Positions 29,194 to 39,602 are shown, counted from the first letter of the stretch. The stretch is 64,000 nt of DNA from Bacteriovoracaceae bacterium (GCA_023701435.1 JAMPXB010000014.1:1-64000), one strand, 5' to 3'. The notes: generated by a model from the sequence alone, not told the origin. Made by a program: numbers and translations.

Positions 29194-29973
29194 ATGGTTT
29201 TTGAAGGTTTAGTCATTCACCGTTTGCCTTATAAGGAGCGCGATCTCATCGTGAAGCTCCTTCTCCGCAACGGTCTGGTCGGTAGCTTCTACATCTACGG
29301 CGGCCAGGGCGGGGGGAAAAAGCATAAGCCCACTGTCTTTGAATTGGGCTGCATGATGCGAATTATGATTAAGGAACAAAGAGTAAAACTCGATTCCTCA
29401 GATCTCATGATTTCAGCTGAACATCAGCGCCTTTGGGAACCTCAAACGATCCGTCATGACATCAAGGCTTTCTATCTGGTGTGCCTGTACTTTGAACTGA
29501 TTCAAAAATTTTCCATTCCCTTTCAGCAAGGCACCAGTGATTATGATCATCAGGATCACGAGGGAGTGTTCTCGGTTGTGAGCAACGCTCTTTTTTACAT
29601 AGAGGATGCTCTGGCCAAGAAGCAATTCAATGCTCATCAACATCTGACGCTGTTTATGGTGAAGCTTTTGTTCCATTTGGGAATCATGCCAGACACAGAC
29701 AACTGTTCCTATTGTCAGGTGGATCTGATGGAAAGTGAAGCCGTGGTCTTTATTCCGGCCAACGGTCAGTTCTCTTGTCAGCAATGCTCCAGCGGAGAAA
29801 ATGAAAAAGGTTTCTTACTGCGGATTAAGAAGGGTTATCAGACAAAGTACCAGGATTATCATGCCTATTTAGGAACCAATTTCCCGGAATGCGATAAGCT
29901 GATTCAATATTTTTGCCACCAATATCACTTGCGGCCGGTAGAACTTAAAAGTTACTCATTACTTTTTAAGTGA
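29194..29973 (+). CDS. recO: DNA repair protein RecO
   Basis: EGLVIHRLPYKERDLIVKLL, CSYCQVDL/CQQC zinc region. Confidence 0.9.
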   Translation: MVFEGLVIHRLPYKERDLIVKLLLRNGLVGSFYIYGGQGGGKKHKPTVFELGCMMRIMIKEQRVKLDSSDLMISAEHQRLWEPQTIRHDIKAFYLVCLYFELIQKFSIPFQQGTSDYDHQDHEGVFSVVSNALFYIEDALAKKQFNAHQHLTLFMVKLLFHLGIMPDTDNCSYCQVDLMESEAVVFIPANGQFSCQQCSSGENEKGFLLRIKKGYQTKYQDYHAYLGTNFPECDKLIQYFCHQYHLRPVELKSYSLLFK

Positions 29974-30471
29974 GTTGGCAAAATCCAACAAGGTTTTAAA
30001 GAAGGGATAATCTCCGGAGTGGGCATGCCTCACCAGGATTCCCAGGATTCCGGCATTCATTCCGGCCTGGGCATCAATTAACTTATCGCCCACCATATAA
30101 GAATGTTCGGGACTAATATGGTACTGTTCCATCAAATCCTGGATCATTTTTCCCGAAGGTTTCCGGCATTCACATTTATCGTCAGGGGAGTGGGGACAAA
30201 TGGCAAAATCCTTAAAAGGGGCCAGTTTTTGTTCTCGCATGTCATTTTGCAATTGCTTATGAATGACATAAACCGCTTCCAGGGAAAAATAACCCCTGCC
30301 GACTCCGGATTGGTTGGTGACAATGAAAAGTTCATAACCCAAATTTTGAAATAATTGCAAAGCTTTAAGCGTGTCCGGATAGTATTCAATGTCCTCAACA
30401 CGAGAAAGATAATTCTTATCCAGAATTATAGTTCCGTCCCGATCCAAGAAGATGGCCTTCCGTGTTTTAAT
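29959..30471 (-). CDS. gmhB: D-glycero-D-manno-heptose 1,7-bisphosphate 7-phosphatase-like HAD phosphatase, likely AUU start
   Basis: FLDRDGTIILDKNYLS, VTNQSGVGRGYFS, CPHSPDDKCECRKPSGKMI, YMVGDKLIDAQAG; extended upstream to ATT at 30469-30471 with GGAGG 8 nt upstream (track begins at TTG 30447). Confidence 0.85.
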   Translation of the reverse strand: MKTRKAIFLDRDGTIILDKNYLSRVEDIEYYPDTLKALQLFQNLGYELFIVTNQSGVGRGYFSLEAVYVIHKQLQNDMREQKLAPFKDFAICPHSPDDKCECRKPSGKMIQDLMEQYHISPEHSYMVGDKLIDAQAGMNAGILGILVRHAHSGDYPFFKTLLDFANSLKK

Positions 30472-30504
30472 TTACTTAGCCTCCGTTAAAGCTTAAGATG
30501 TCGC

Positions 30505-32217
30505 ATGCTCAATGTTCTTAAGTTAATGTTCCCATATCTTCGTCCTTTTTGGAAGCAGGCGCTATTCGCAACCCTTCTGGCCTTCCCTTTAGCGGGAATC
30601 AAAGCTTATGAAGCGTACCTGGTTAAAGATATTTTTGATAAAGGCTTTGCACAGGGTTCAACTTCCGCCGATGCTATGAAATTGGCCGCTATCCTGGTGA
30701 GTTTAGGGTTGATCAATTACCCTTTAAGATTTTTTCACTATTTTGGATTAAGACAAATTGTCGATAGTTCTACCCGACTTATCCGTTCCAGGATTTATTT
30801 AAAATTCCAGGATCTTCCGGCCAAATATTATTCTCAACAAAAACAAGGAAACCTGATTTCCACTATCATGAGTGATACCCAGGTTTTTTCAGAAGCTTTC
30901 AAAAACTCTCTGGAAGTGGTGAGAGAACCTGTTACCGCCATGGCCCTTTTAGGGGTAGCGTTTTATCACGACTGGCAATTAACACTTATTATTTTTGCGA
31001 CAGCTCCCTTATTCATTATCACTTTTCACTACACTGGAAAGCGCATCAGAAAGTATGTGAACCTGGCCCAGCAAGATAATGCTGAAATGACTCACATTGT
31101 GAGTGAAGCTTTGGGCGGACAGAAAATTATCAAAGCTTTTGGTCTTCGCGATTACATTGTGAGCCGCTTTGAAAGGGCCCAGGATAAGCTCATTGCTCAC
31201 AGAACCAAAAGTAACTCAGCTGAAGAGCACTCCCATCCTTTAGTGGAACTGATCGGCTCTTTTGCTTTTGCCGGTGTCATTATCTTTGCTCATCACCGAA
31301 TCAGTACCGGAGCTCTTACTACTGGTGGATTTATTTCTTTTGTGGCGGCCCTGGCGATGTTTATGGATCCGGTCAGAAGATTTAGTAAGGCCAACGCCAA
31401 ACTTAATCAGGCCCAAGCCGCCGCGGTCAGAATTTTTGGTCTGTTGGATGTTCAAGAAGAGCCCCAACCGAGTCTGAAAGAATTGAAAGGTTTTGAGCAC
31501 TCCATTGAATTTAAGAATGTTTCTTTCTCCTATGGGGAAGGTTTAGTGCTGAGAAATTTCAGTCTAATCATTAAGAAAGGTCAGAAAATTGGACTGGTGG
31601 GACTTTCTGGTTCCGGAAAATCGACGCTGATCAGTCTCTTGCTTCGTTTATATGAGGTGACCGAAGGTGAAATTCTTATTGATGGCGTTAACATCAATGA
31701 GTACAGCCTCTTCTCAACTCGTAAAGTTTTTGGGTTAGTGAGCCAGGATATTTTCTTATTTAATGACACGATTCGAGAAAATCTCTGTACTGGAGATGTC
31801 CATACCGAAGAAGAGATCCGTCATGCCCTGGAAATTTCTTATGCCTGGGAGTTTGTGAAAGATCTGCCTCAGATACTTGAAACTTCTATTGGTGATCGAG
31901 GAGTTCGATTATCCGGTGGCCAAAGTCAGCGTATCACTATTGCCCGTGCCTTTTTAAAAAACAGGGATGTGCTTTTATTTGATGAAGCCACTTCCGCCCT
32001 GGATAATGAGTCTGAAAAAATCGTTCAGGCCGCTTTGGAAAGAGTGGCCGGTCATAAAACCGTTATCGCTGTTGCCCATAGGCTTTCTACTCTGAAAGAC
32101 TTTAACCGCATCATTGTTATGAAAGACGGCCAAATGATCGAAGATGGCAGCCATCTGGAGCTGATTGAGAAGGACGGAGAGTACAAGAAGCTCTACGAGC
32201 TTTCTCAGCATCAATAA
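30505..32217 (+). CDS. msbA: ABC transporter, MsbA-like lipid exporter (permease-ATPase)
   Basis: 6-TM exporter domain; VGLSGSGKSTLISLLLRLY, RLSGGQSQRITIARAFLKNRDVLLFDEATSALD. Confidence 0.92.
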   Translation: MLNVLKLMFPYLRPFWKQALFATLLAFPLAGIKAYEAYLVKDIFDKGFAQGSTSADAMKLAAILVSLGLINYPLRFFHYFGLRQIVDSSTRLIRSRIYLKFQDLPAKYYSQQKQGNLISTIMSDTQVFSEAFKNSLEVVREPVTAMALLGVAFYHDWQLTLIIFATAPLFIITFHYTGKRIRKYVNLAQQDNAEMTHIVSEALGGQKIIKAFGLRDYIVSRFERAQDKLIAHRTKSNSAEEHSHPLVELIGSFAFAGVIIFAHHRISTGALTTGGFISFVAALAMFMDPVRRFSKANAKLNQAQAAAVRIFGLLDVQEEPQPSLKELKGFEHSIEFKNVSFSYGEGLVLRNFSLIIKKGQKIGLVGLSGSGKSTLISLLLRLYEVTEGEILIDGVNINEYSLFSTRKVFGLVSQDIFLFNDTIRENLCTGDVHTEEEIRHALEISYAWEFVKDLPQILETSIGDRGVRLSGGQSQRITIARAFLKNRDVLLFDEATSALDNESEKIVQAALERVAGHKTVIAVAHRLSTLKDFNRIIVMKDGQMIEDGSHLELIEKDGEYKKLYELSQHQ

Positions 32218-32348
32218 GCCCCTGTGGTGACTCGTCTTGTCACGAGCAAAACTCCCAAAAATTCATGATTTTGATTTGGTCACGACCCCATTCTGTATGA
32301 TAAAATTTCGGCGTTTATATTCGAAATTTCTTTCATCAGGAGTGCATT

Positions 32349-33668
32349 GTGTCAGAAGAGAATCTGAAATCCATGGCCGATTTAGTGGCCCATTCAAAAC
32401 ATCGTGGTTTCATCTTTCAAAGTTCAGAAATTTACGGTGGACTTGGTTCATGCTGGGACATGGGGCCTCTTGGTGTTGAATTAAAAAATAATATTAAGCA
32501 ATCTTGGTGGAAGTCGATGACCTTTCGTGATGACGTGGAAGGTATCGATGCTGCTATTCTGATGCATCCAACAGTTTGGAAAGCTTCTGGTCACGTTGAT
32601 AACTTCACTGACCCGATGGTGGACTGTAAGTCTTGTAAGAGCCGCTTTCGCGCGGACAACATTGACCTGACAGCACCTTGTCCGGTTTGTAAGGCAAAAG
32701 ATACATTCACCGAACCTCGAAATTTTAATTTGATGTTTAAAACTCAAATGGGTCCGGTGGAAGATTCTTCAGCGCTGGTTTATCTGCGTCCGGAAACAGC
32801 TCAGGGGATTTTTGTTAACTTCCTGAACGTTCAATCAACCATGAGAAGAAAACTGCCTTTTGGTATCGCTCAAATTGGTAAAGCTTTCCGTAATGAAATC
32901 ACTCCCGGCAACTTCATTTTCAGAACCCGTGAGTTCGAACAGATGGAAATGCAATATTTCATCAAGCCAGGCACTCAAGCCGAGGCGATGGAGCAGTGGA
33001 AAGAAATCCGTTGGAACTGGCATTTGAATAATGGTCTACGTAAAGAAAAACTTCAGTGGAAAAAGCACGAGTCTCTTGCCCACTACGCTGATGCTGCCTT
33101 TGATATTGAGTATGAATTTGCTCATGGTTGGGGAGAGATGGAAGGTATTCACTCTCGTACTGATTTCGATTTAAAGCAGCATCAAGAATATTCGAAGAAA
33201 AACCTTCAGTATGTTGATCAGATGGACGGGAATAAAAAATATCTCCCTTACGTGCTTGAAACATCTGTTGGTTGTGATCGCTGTATGTTGGCGGTCATGA
33301 GTGATGCTTACCGCACGGAATTCCCGGGAGACGCCGAGAAAGAACGCGTAGTAATGAGATTCAAACCAAGTCTTGCTCCAATCAAAGCGGCCATTATGCC
33401 TCTTATGAAAAAGCCAGATTTGGAAGGCCCTGCTACACAACTTCTGCATGAGCTTCAGCAAGACTTTAAGTGTGAATATGATACTGCTGGATCAATTGGT
33501 AAGCGCTATCGTCGCCAGGATGAAATCGGAACTCCTGCTTGTATTACCGTTGATTTTGACACTCTTACTGATCACGCAGTTACTGTTCGTGACCGCGATA
33601 CCATGGTTCAGGAAAGAGTCGCTCTGGATAAAGTAAAATCATACATTAAAGAAAAATTTTCTCTTTAA
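32349..33668 (+). CDS. glyS: Glycyl-tRNA synthetase (alpha2 type)
   Basis: [70 protein letters not shown] start after CAGGAG. Confidence 0.96.
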   Translation: MSEENLKSMADLVAHSKHRGFIFQSSEIYGGLGSCWDMGPLGVELKNNIKQSWWKSMTFRDDVEGIDAAILMHPTVWKASGHVDNFTDPMVDCKSCKSRFRADNIDLTAPCPVCKAKDTFTEPRNFNLMFKTQMGPVEDSSALVYLRPETAQGIFVNFLNVQSTMRRKLPFGIAQIGKAFRNEITPGNFIFRTREFEQMEMQYFIKPGTQAEAMEQWKEIRWNWHLNNGLRKEKLQWKKHESLAHYADAAFDIEYEFAHGWGEMEGIHSRTDFDLKQHQEYSKKNLQYVDQMDGNKKYLPYVLETSVGCDRCMLAVMSDAYRTEFPGDAEKERVVMRFKPSLAPIKAAIMPLMKKPDLEGPATQLLHELQQDFKCEYDTAGSIGKRYRRQDEIGTPACITVDFDTLTDHAVTVRDRDTMVQERVALDKVKSYIKEKFSL

Positions 33669-33680
33669 GGAGAACTCGCA

Positions 33681-36338
33681 ATGAAAAAATGGGTTTATAA
33701 ATTTTCTGCTGAACAAACAGATGGCAATAAGGATATGAAGGGTCTTCTTGGCGGTAAGGGGGCAAACCTCGCTGAGATGTGTTCGATGAAACTCTCTGTA
33801 CCTCCGGGGTTTACAGTCTCGACTGAGGCTTGTCTTGATTTTTATAAAACGAATAAAGAAATCTCCAAAGAGATTCGCGATCAGGTGATTGAATCACTTG
33901 CCTGGGTTGAAAAGCTAACCGGAAAAAAATTCGGCGATGTTGAAAATCCTCTTTTGTTCTCTGTTCGTTCCGGTGCCCGTGCTTCCATGCCGGGAATGAT
34001 GGACACAGTTTTAAATCTTGGTCTCAATGATAAAACAGTTTTGGGAATGGCGAAGAAAACCAATAATCCTCGTTTTGCCTGGGATTCTTACCGTCGTTTC
34101 ATCCAAATGTATTCGAATGTCGTTTTAGGGGTGAATACATCTCACCTTGAAAGCAACATGGAAGATTTGAAAGAAGCCAGAGGTGTTCACGAAGATACCG
34201 AACTAACTGCTTCTGATCTGGAAGAATTGGTAAAAGTTTATAAGTCTGTTCTATTAGAAGATCACGGAATTGTATTCCCACAAGATCCAATGGAGCAGTT
34301 ATGGAAAGCAGTCGCTGCTGTCTTTGGTTCATGGTTTAACAATCGTGCTACCAAGTATCGTGAGATGAACAATATTCCTCATGACTGGGGAACAGCGGTT
34401 AACGTGCAAAGTATGGTATTCGGAAATATGGGTGATACCTGCGCTACCGGCGTTTGCTTTACCCGTGACCCATCTACCGGAGAGAAAAAGTTCTTCGGAG
34501 AGTTCCTGATCAATGCTCAAGGTGAAGACGTTGTGGCCGGTATCAGAACTCCACAGCCGATCAACAATGCTTCTAAAATGGAGTCTAATAAGCACCACAA
34601 AACGTTAGAAGAACTAATGCCTGCTGCCTATGCTGATCTGGTAGAAGATTACCATATGCTGGAGAAGCACTATAAGGACATGCAGGATATTGAGTTTACC
34701 ATTGAAAATGGAAAACTTTGGATTCTTCAAACTCGTAATGCCAAAAGAACAGTCAATGCTGCCTTAAAAGTTGCCGTTGATCTGGTCGCTGAAGGTATGA
34801 TCACCTCTAATGAGGCGATCCTGCGCATTTCTCCTGAAGACCTCAACCAACTATTGCACCCACGTCTTGATCCTAAGGCGAAGAAGACGGTTATTGCAAC
34901 CGGACTACCTGCTTCTCCTGGAGCGGCTTCTGGTCAAATGGTCTTCACTTCCGCGCACGCAGAAGAGTGGCACAAGAATGGTAAGAAAGTCGTTCTCGTT
35001 CGCGCTGAAACATCTCCGGAAGATATTGGAGGAATGGTTGCTTCCAGCGGGATTCTTACGGCCCGCGGAGGGATGACTTCTCACGCGGCGGTAGTTGCCC
35101 GCGGAATGGGAAAACCATGTGTTGCCGGCTGTACAGCTCTGGTCATTAATGAAAAAGAAAAAACTCTGACCGTTAAAGGTAAAGTTTATAGAGAAGGTGA
35201 TCATATCACTTTTGATGGTGCCACCGGTGAAGTTTATGAAGGAATCGTACCGACGATCGAAGCCTCAATTACTGCTGACTTTGCTACCTTTATGAAGTGG
35301 GCCGATGCCACTCGCAGACTAAAAGTTCGTACCAATGCCGATACCCCAGAAGACGCCAAAATGGCGATTCAGTTTGGAGCAGAAGGAATTGGTCTGTGCC
35401 GTACAGAACATATGTTCTTTGCTCCAGAACGAATTCTTGCCGTTCGTGAAATGATCTTTGCCGAAAATGAAACGGATAGAAAAAAGGCCCTGGATAAATT
35501 ATTGCCATTCCAGCGCACAGACTTCATCGGTCTTTTTGTAGAGATGAATGGTCTCCCTGTTAATATCCGTCTATTGGATCCGCCTCTGCATGAGTTTCTG
35601 CCTCACTCAGAGAAGGACCAGCAAGAACTGGCCGATGTTTTAGGAATAACACTTAAGCAAGTGAAGGAAAGAAATGATTCCCTTCATGAGTTTAACCCAA
35701 TGCTTGGACATCGTGGTTGCCGTCTGGCCGTAACTTACCCTGAAATCTATCTCATGCAGGTAAGAGCGATTGTCGAAGCAGCCATTGAAGCAGAAAAGGC
35801 TGGGATCAAAGTTCTTCCGGAAATCATGATTCCACTTACCACTGAACTTAGAGAATATTCTTTGATCAAGGATGAGTGTAAGGATGAGATTGAAAGAGTC
35901 TTTAAAGAGAAAAACCACACCATTAAATATAAAATGGGAACCATGTTAGAGCTTCCTCGTGCCTGTATCATGGCAGGAGAGATTGCCCGTGAAGCCGAGT
36001 TCTTCTCTTTTGGAACTAACGATTTAACTCAAACCACATTTGGTCTTTCTCGTGATGATGCCGGTAAATTTTTACCGACCTATACGCAACGTGGAATTTA
36101 TTCGCGCGATCCATTTGTTTCCATTGACCAGGCTGGAGTAGGGTTCCTGATGAAGCATGCCGTTGCTGAAGGTAAGAAGACCAATGCTCACATCCACGCA
36201 GGTATTTGTGGAGAGCATGGTGGAGAACCTCAGTCTGTAGAATTCTGTCACCGAATCGGTCTTGATTATGTGAGTTGTTCTCCATTTCGAGTTCCGATTG
36301 CCCGTCTGGCAGCTGCTCAAGCCGTACTTAGAGCTTAA
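33681..36338 (+). CDS. ppdK: Pyruvate, phosphate dikinase
   Basis: GGKGANLAEM, GGMTSHAAVVARGMGKPCVAGC, FGTNDLTQTTFGLSRDD. Confidence 0.98.
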   Translation: MKKWVYKFSAEQTDGNKDMKGLLGGKGANLAEMCSMKLSVPPGFTVSTEACLDFYKTNKEISKEIRDQVIESLAWVEKLTGKKFGDVENPLLFSVRSGARASMPGMMDTVLNLGLNDKTVLGMAKKTNNPRFAWDSYRRFIQMYSNVVLGVNTSHLESNMEDLKEARGVHEDTELTASDLEELVKVYKSVLLEDHGIVFPQDPMEQLWKAVAAVFGSWFNNRATKYREMNNIPHDWGTAVNVQSMVFGNMGDTCATGVCFTRDPSTGEKKFFGEFLINAQGEDVVAGIRTPQPINNASKMESNKHHKTLEELMPAAYADLVEDYHMLEKHYKDMQDIEFTIENGKLWILQTRNAKRTVNAALKVAVDLVAEGMITSNEAILRISPEDLNQLLHPRLDPKAKKTVIATGLPASPGAASGQMVFTSAHAEEWHKNGKKVVLVRAETSPEDIGGMVASSGILTARGGMTSHAAVVARGMGKPCVAGCTALVINEKEKTLTVKGKVYREGDHITFDGATGEVYEGIVPTIEASITADFATFMKWADATRRLKVRTNADTPEDAKMAIQFGAEGIGLCRTEHMFFAPERILAVREMIFAENETDRKKALDKLLPFQRTDFIGLFVEMNGLPVNIRLLDPPLHEFLPHSEKDQQELADVLGITLKQVKERNDSLHEFNPMLGHRGCRLAVTYPEIYLMQVRAIVEAAIEAEKAGIKVLPEIMIPLTTELREYSLIKDECKDEIERVFKEKNHTIKYKMGTMLELPRACIMAGEIAREAEFFSFGTNDLTQTTFGLSRDDAGKFLPTYTQRGIYSRDPFVSIDQAGVGFLMKHAVAEGKKTNAHIHAGICGEHGGEPQSVEFCHRIGLDYVSCSPFRVPIARLAAAQAVLRA

Positions 36339-36342
36339 TTAA

Positions 36343-36389
36343 GGAAGGGACGAGATGAATAAAATTAATCACATCATCTCGTCCCTTTT
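36343..36389 (+). promoter_or_regulatory. Long hairpin overlapping RBS and start codon of downstream gene; possible ppdK terminator
   Basis: AAGGGACGAGATGA (36345-36358) perfectly complementary to TCATCTCGTCCCTT (36374-36387), followed by TT. Confidence 0.85.
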
Positions 36390-37266
36390 ACCTCATGGGC
36401 CCATGGATGCTATTGGGGTAGGGGTCATAGATTTTAAGAAGAAAAGCTATGAAGCCGTTGAGGCCAATAATTTTGAAATGGCGGTGAAATTTAAAACTGA
36501 GCCAACCCTTTATTTTGATCTCGCCTCGCTCACCAAGCCACTCACGAATTCTCTGTCTTATTTTTTAAAACCGGATGCTTTTGACCAGGGGATGTTACTG
36601 TGTCTCAATCACCGGGGTGGACTGCCCTCGTGGGGACTCCTTCCTGAAGAGGGATGGCAGGAACAAATTCTCAGTTATCCCATTAAAGAATCGGAAACCC
36701 TTTACTCTGATTTTTCTGCTTTAAGGGTGATGCTGGAGCTGGCCCGGAAAGGTGTTGATGAGAAAAAAATCTGTCAGGAAGTCTGGGATAAAGAAACTCT
36801 TTATTGGACAGACCTGCCGAGCTGGTTTCCCACCCTGCAGTTAGGTCACAAAAATGGTCTTCCTAATTATGGTGAGGTCCATGATCCTAATGCCTGGACC
36901 ATTGGACATTTTTGTAGTCACGCAGGCCTCTTTTCCACCACCGACGGTCTGTGCCGGACGCTTCTCAATTATCAGGCACGCACCGATTTTATCTCACAGG
37001 TCAAAACAGACCTGAAGAAACACAGTCATCGCTTTGCTTACGGTTGGGACCGAGTCGTTGATCCTCAAAACACCCTCGCCGGAAAAGGCTGCGGACACCA
37101 TACTTTTGGTCACCTGGGTTTTACCGGAACTTCTATTTGGATTGATCCCGATAAGATGATCGGACATGTGATCCTAACTAACTCTGCGAAATTTCACTGG
37201 CATGATAAGGCGAACTTAAATGACCTCCGTCGAACATTGGGTGAGATTATCTGGTCCCTCTATTAG
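36355..37266 (+). CDS. Serine hydrolase, beta-lactamase/DD-peptidase class C-like
   Basis: LASLTKPL (SxxK), YSDFSAL, HTFGHLGFTGTSIWIDP. Confidence 0.85.
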   Translation: MNKINHIISSLLPHGPMDAIGVGVIDFKKKSYEAVEANNFEMAVKFKTEPTLYFDLASLTKPLTNSLSYFLKPDAFDQGMLLCLNHRGGLPSWGLLPEEGWQEQILSYPIKESETLYSDFSALRVMLELARKGVDEKKICQEVWDKETLYWTDLPSWFPTLQLGHKNGLPNYGEVHDPNAWTIGHFCSHAGLFSTTDGLCRTLLNYQARTDFISQVKTDLKKHSHRFAYGWDRVVDPQNTLAGKGCGHHTFGHLGFTGTSIWIDPDKMIGHVILTNSAKFHWHDKANLNDLRRTLGEIIWSLY

Positions 37267-37322
37267 TAAAGTAATTTAGTCAAAAAGCCGATAAATCTAG
37301 GGCCACTTAAGAGGTTCTAGCA

Positions 37323-39602
37323 TTGAAGGTTTCCAAGCTTCTTATTATATTTTTTCTCACCACTTGTTTTGTCTACGCCAAAGATGAACAGCTCCTACGT
37401 GCCGTTAAGTTTGTTAACAAATCGTTAGATAAAATTCCCCAGGGTCTCAGTGAGTCTTGTCCTCCACAAAAGCAAGAGCGCGCTTGCCCTAAGGTCCTAA
37501 AGAGAAGTTTTGAAGATATTTATCGGCAGGGTACTGCTGGAACCATCAATACCATTGTCTCGGATGGCAGCTTAAAAAATCCCCGAACTGTTTGTTCCAC
37601 TAGTGCGGAGACGGCGAATAAAGTTTCTTTGAGTGGGCTCAACGAACAATTGAATTCTAATTTTAAGGAACAACCACAGTTGTTTGAATACACCCAGGCC
37701 TGTGCTGCCGGAAGATTGCAGAAGGCCGATGCAAAACTCGCTCAGGTCTATATGGCCTATGACTTTAATTATAAAAGTGAGGCCATAAAAAATGCCATGA
37801 ATGATCTCCTGGACTCACAAGCGCAAATTCAACTATTGATGCCAGCTTCAAGACCCAATTGTTATGAGATTCAAATGGTCAATGTGAAAAATCGCTGCTT
37901 GGAGCTCAATCAATGCAAGCCTTCAGCGAGCGCCAAACACTACATGGACATTAAAACAGAAGAAGTGTCATTGGCGCTGAATGGAATTAATAAGCTTAAT
38001 CAGGCATATCAAAAACTAATGAACGGCACGGGAAGGCTCAGTTCCGCAAATCGCCAGAAAGCAAATTTAATCAAAGAAGACATTGAGCGAATTAAAGACA
38101 TGAATCCGCTTCTAAGAGGGGAGAAGTTTAAAAGACTTCTCAACGTGAAATCCTCCCCCCAGGAAATACAAGCTGCGATCAAAGGGCAGCTGAATATCTC
38201 TCAGAACGAAATTCATAAAAAACTTAAAGAGTTCAATGGAGCTTATCAATGCCTGATCGGTTCCAGACAGCAATGTGATGATTTTGATAAAGTGATCAGT
38301 CAGTCAAAATATCGGGTGAATGGAGATCTCTATCTTAAGCAGAAGGACCTCTCTTATGCCTCGACCTTTCATCAGTGTACAGAAAACATTAAAGAGGCGA
38401 GAAATAGTGCAGACGTTATTCTAAACGATGCTGGGATTAACCTCGCTTTAACTTTAACTCCTTATGCTATCGTTAACGGAGTTAAACTCGCTGCCACTAT
38501 GGCACGAACTGCAAGTATTACCTCAAAAGTCACCCGCACCGAGAATCTCACTGCCAAAGCGGGACTTGCCGCCAACATGGGTTATGGCGGTTATCATAAC
38601 ATCAATGAATTTAACCAATGTCAGAGTGAGATCAAATTATTCCAAAAATTAGGGGCCAGCCAAAAGCGGTTGTCCTGCAACAGTATGGACCGCATTCTAG
38701 TCAATAATAGTAACAACTCCCGCTGTATCACTCAGGCGCTGATCTCTGCGGCCCTAATGACTCCCATGGCAGCAGAGAGTCTGCGGCTAGCGAGGCACTT
38801 ACCCAAGGTAGTATTACCTCAAGCGCAGATAAATGCTTTAACCTCAAAGATTCGCTCTGGAGCAAGCCTTACCAAAGCAGAAGAGCTTTTACTTCTGGCC
38901 AAGCTGAAAGAAAAAAATCCCCTCGAGAAACTCATGGTGAGGGGTCTTTCTGCAAATGACAAAAAATTTGCCAGCACAACTCTGGATAAGCTTTATCTGC
39001 AGCAGGATGTTTCTCCGGAAGATCTACTTAAACTTTCTAAACTCATTAAACAAAGAAACCCGCCGCTGCTCATTGTGACCAGACAGGATAATGTGGATGA
39101 CATTATGAAATCTGGAAAAATTTGGGGCAGTACTGAAGGCAGTGTTTATGCGGCCGCCAAACCAGCGGAAACGAAATGGGACAAACTCAAGACTGGTGTC
39201 CACGGTGACAAAGAAGGGACATTTATTTTTACTCCTGAAGCCGCAGGTCTTTTTAAGCCTCATGAAATAACCGGTCTCTACAGCGCCATAAAAAGGGCTG
39301 CTGGCCAATACAAGGGACCCTTTGGAGACATCGTTATTGAGGAGGCCAAGAAAACCATGGTTAATGGTCGACCTCACATCATTGTGACCAAGGCCCGCAG
39401 AGCAGGTGCCCCGGGTGAAACACTTCATGCTGGGCAGAAAACCAGTAAAGCAGCAGCCAGGTTAACAGGAAGAAGAGTCGGCCTAGATCCCTTGTTTACC
39501 GGGACTGGCGTCATTGTCTCTATTCAGGCCGCCAGTACTTTTACCGGGGTCTCGGTCAATGATATCCTATTGGAATTATTCCAAAAGAAATCAGAACCGT
39601 AA
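37323..39602 (+). CDS. Large secreted protein with possible ADP-ribosyltransferase-like C-terminal domain
   Basis: 759 aa, TTG start, signal peptide MKVSKLLIIFFLTTCFVYA; C-terminal LLIVTRQDNVDDIMKSGKIWGSTEGSVYAAAKP. Confidence 0.6.
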   Translation: MKVSKLLIIFFLTTCFVYAKDEQLLRAVKFVNKSLDKIPQGLSESCPPQKQERACPKVLKRSFEDIYRQGTAGTINTIVSDGSLKNPRTVCSTSAETANKVSLSGLNEQLNSNFKEQPQLFEYTQACAAGRLQKADAKLAQVYMAYDFNYKSEAIKNAMNDLLDSQAQIQLLMPASRPNCYEIQMVNVKNRCLELNQCKPSASAKHYMDIKTEEVSLALNGINKLNQAYQKLMNGTGRLSSANRQKANLIKEDIERIKDMNPLLRGEKFKRLLNVKSSPQEIQAAIKGQLNISQNEIHKKLKEFNGAYQCLIGSRQQCDDFDKVISQSKYRVNGDLYLKQKDLSYASTFHQCTENIKEARNSADVILNDAGINLALTLTPYAIVNGVKLAATMARTASITSKVTRTENLTAKAGLAANMGYGGYHNINEFNQCQSEIKLFQKLGASQKRLSCNSMDRILVNNSNNSRCITQALISAALMTPMAAESLRLARHLPKVVLPQAQINALTSKIRSGASLTKAEELLLLAKLKEKNPLEKLMVRGLSANDKKFASTTLDKLYLQQDVSPEDLLKLSKLIKQRNPPLLIVTRQDNVDDIMKSGKIWGSTEGSVYAAAKPAETKWDKLKTGVHGDKEGTFIFTPEAAGLFKPHEITGLYSAIKRAAGQYKGPFGDIVIEEAKKTMVNGRPHIIVTKARRAGAPGETLHAGQKTSKAAARLTGRRVGLDPLFTGTGVIVSIQAASTFTGVSVNDILLELFQKKSEP

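Noticed and set aside
32217-32348. T-box leader for glyS
   Set aside because: No AGGGTGG-type T-box sequence or specifier-loop architecture visible
36394-36405. Perfect 12-bp palindrome CATGGGCCCATG
   Set aside because: Lies inside the serine hydrolase coding sequence (LPHGPMD); likely coincidental
37323-39602. Polymorphic toxin with adjacent immunity gene
   Set aside because: No small gene follows in the same orientation before the iron-uptake operon, so a toxin-immunity pair is not supported; only the ART-like domain idea is kept
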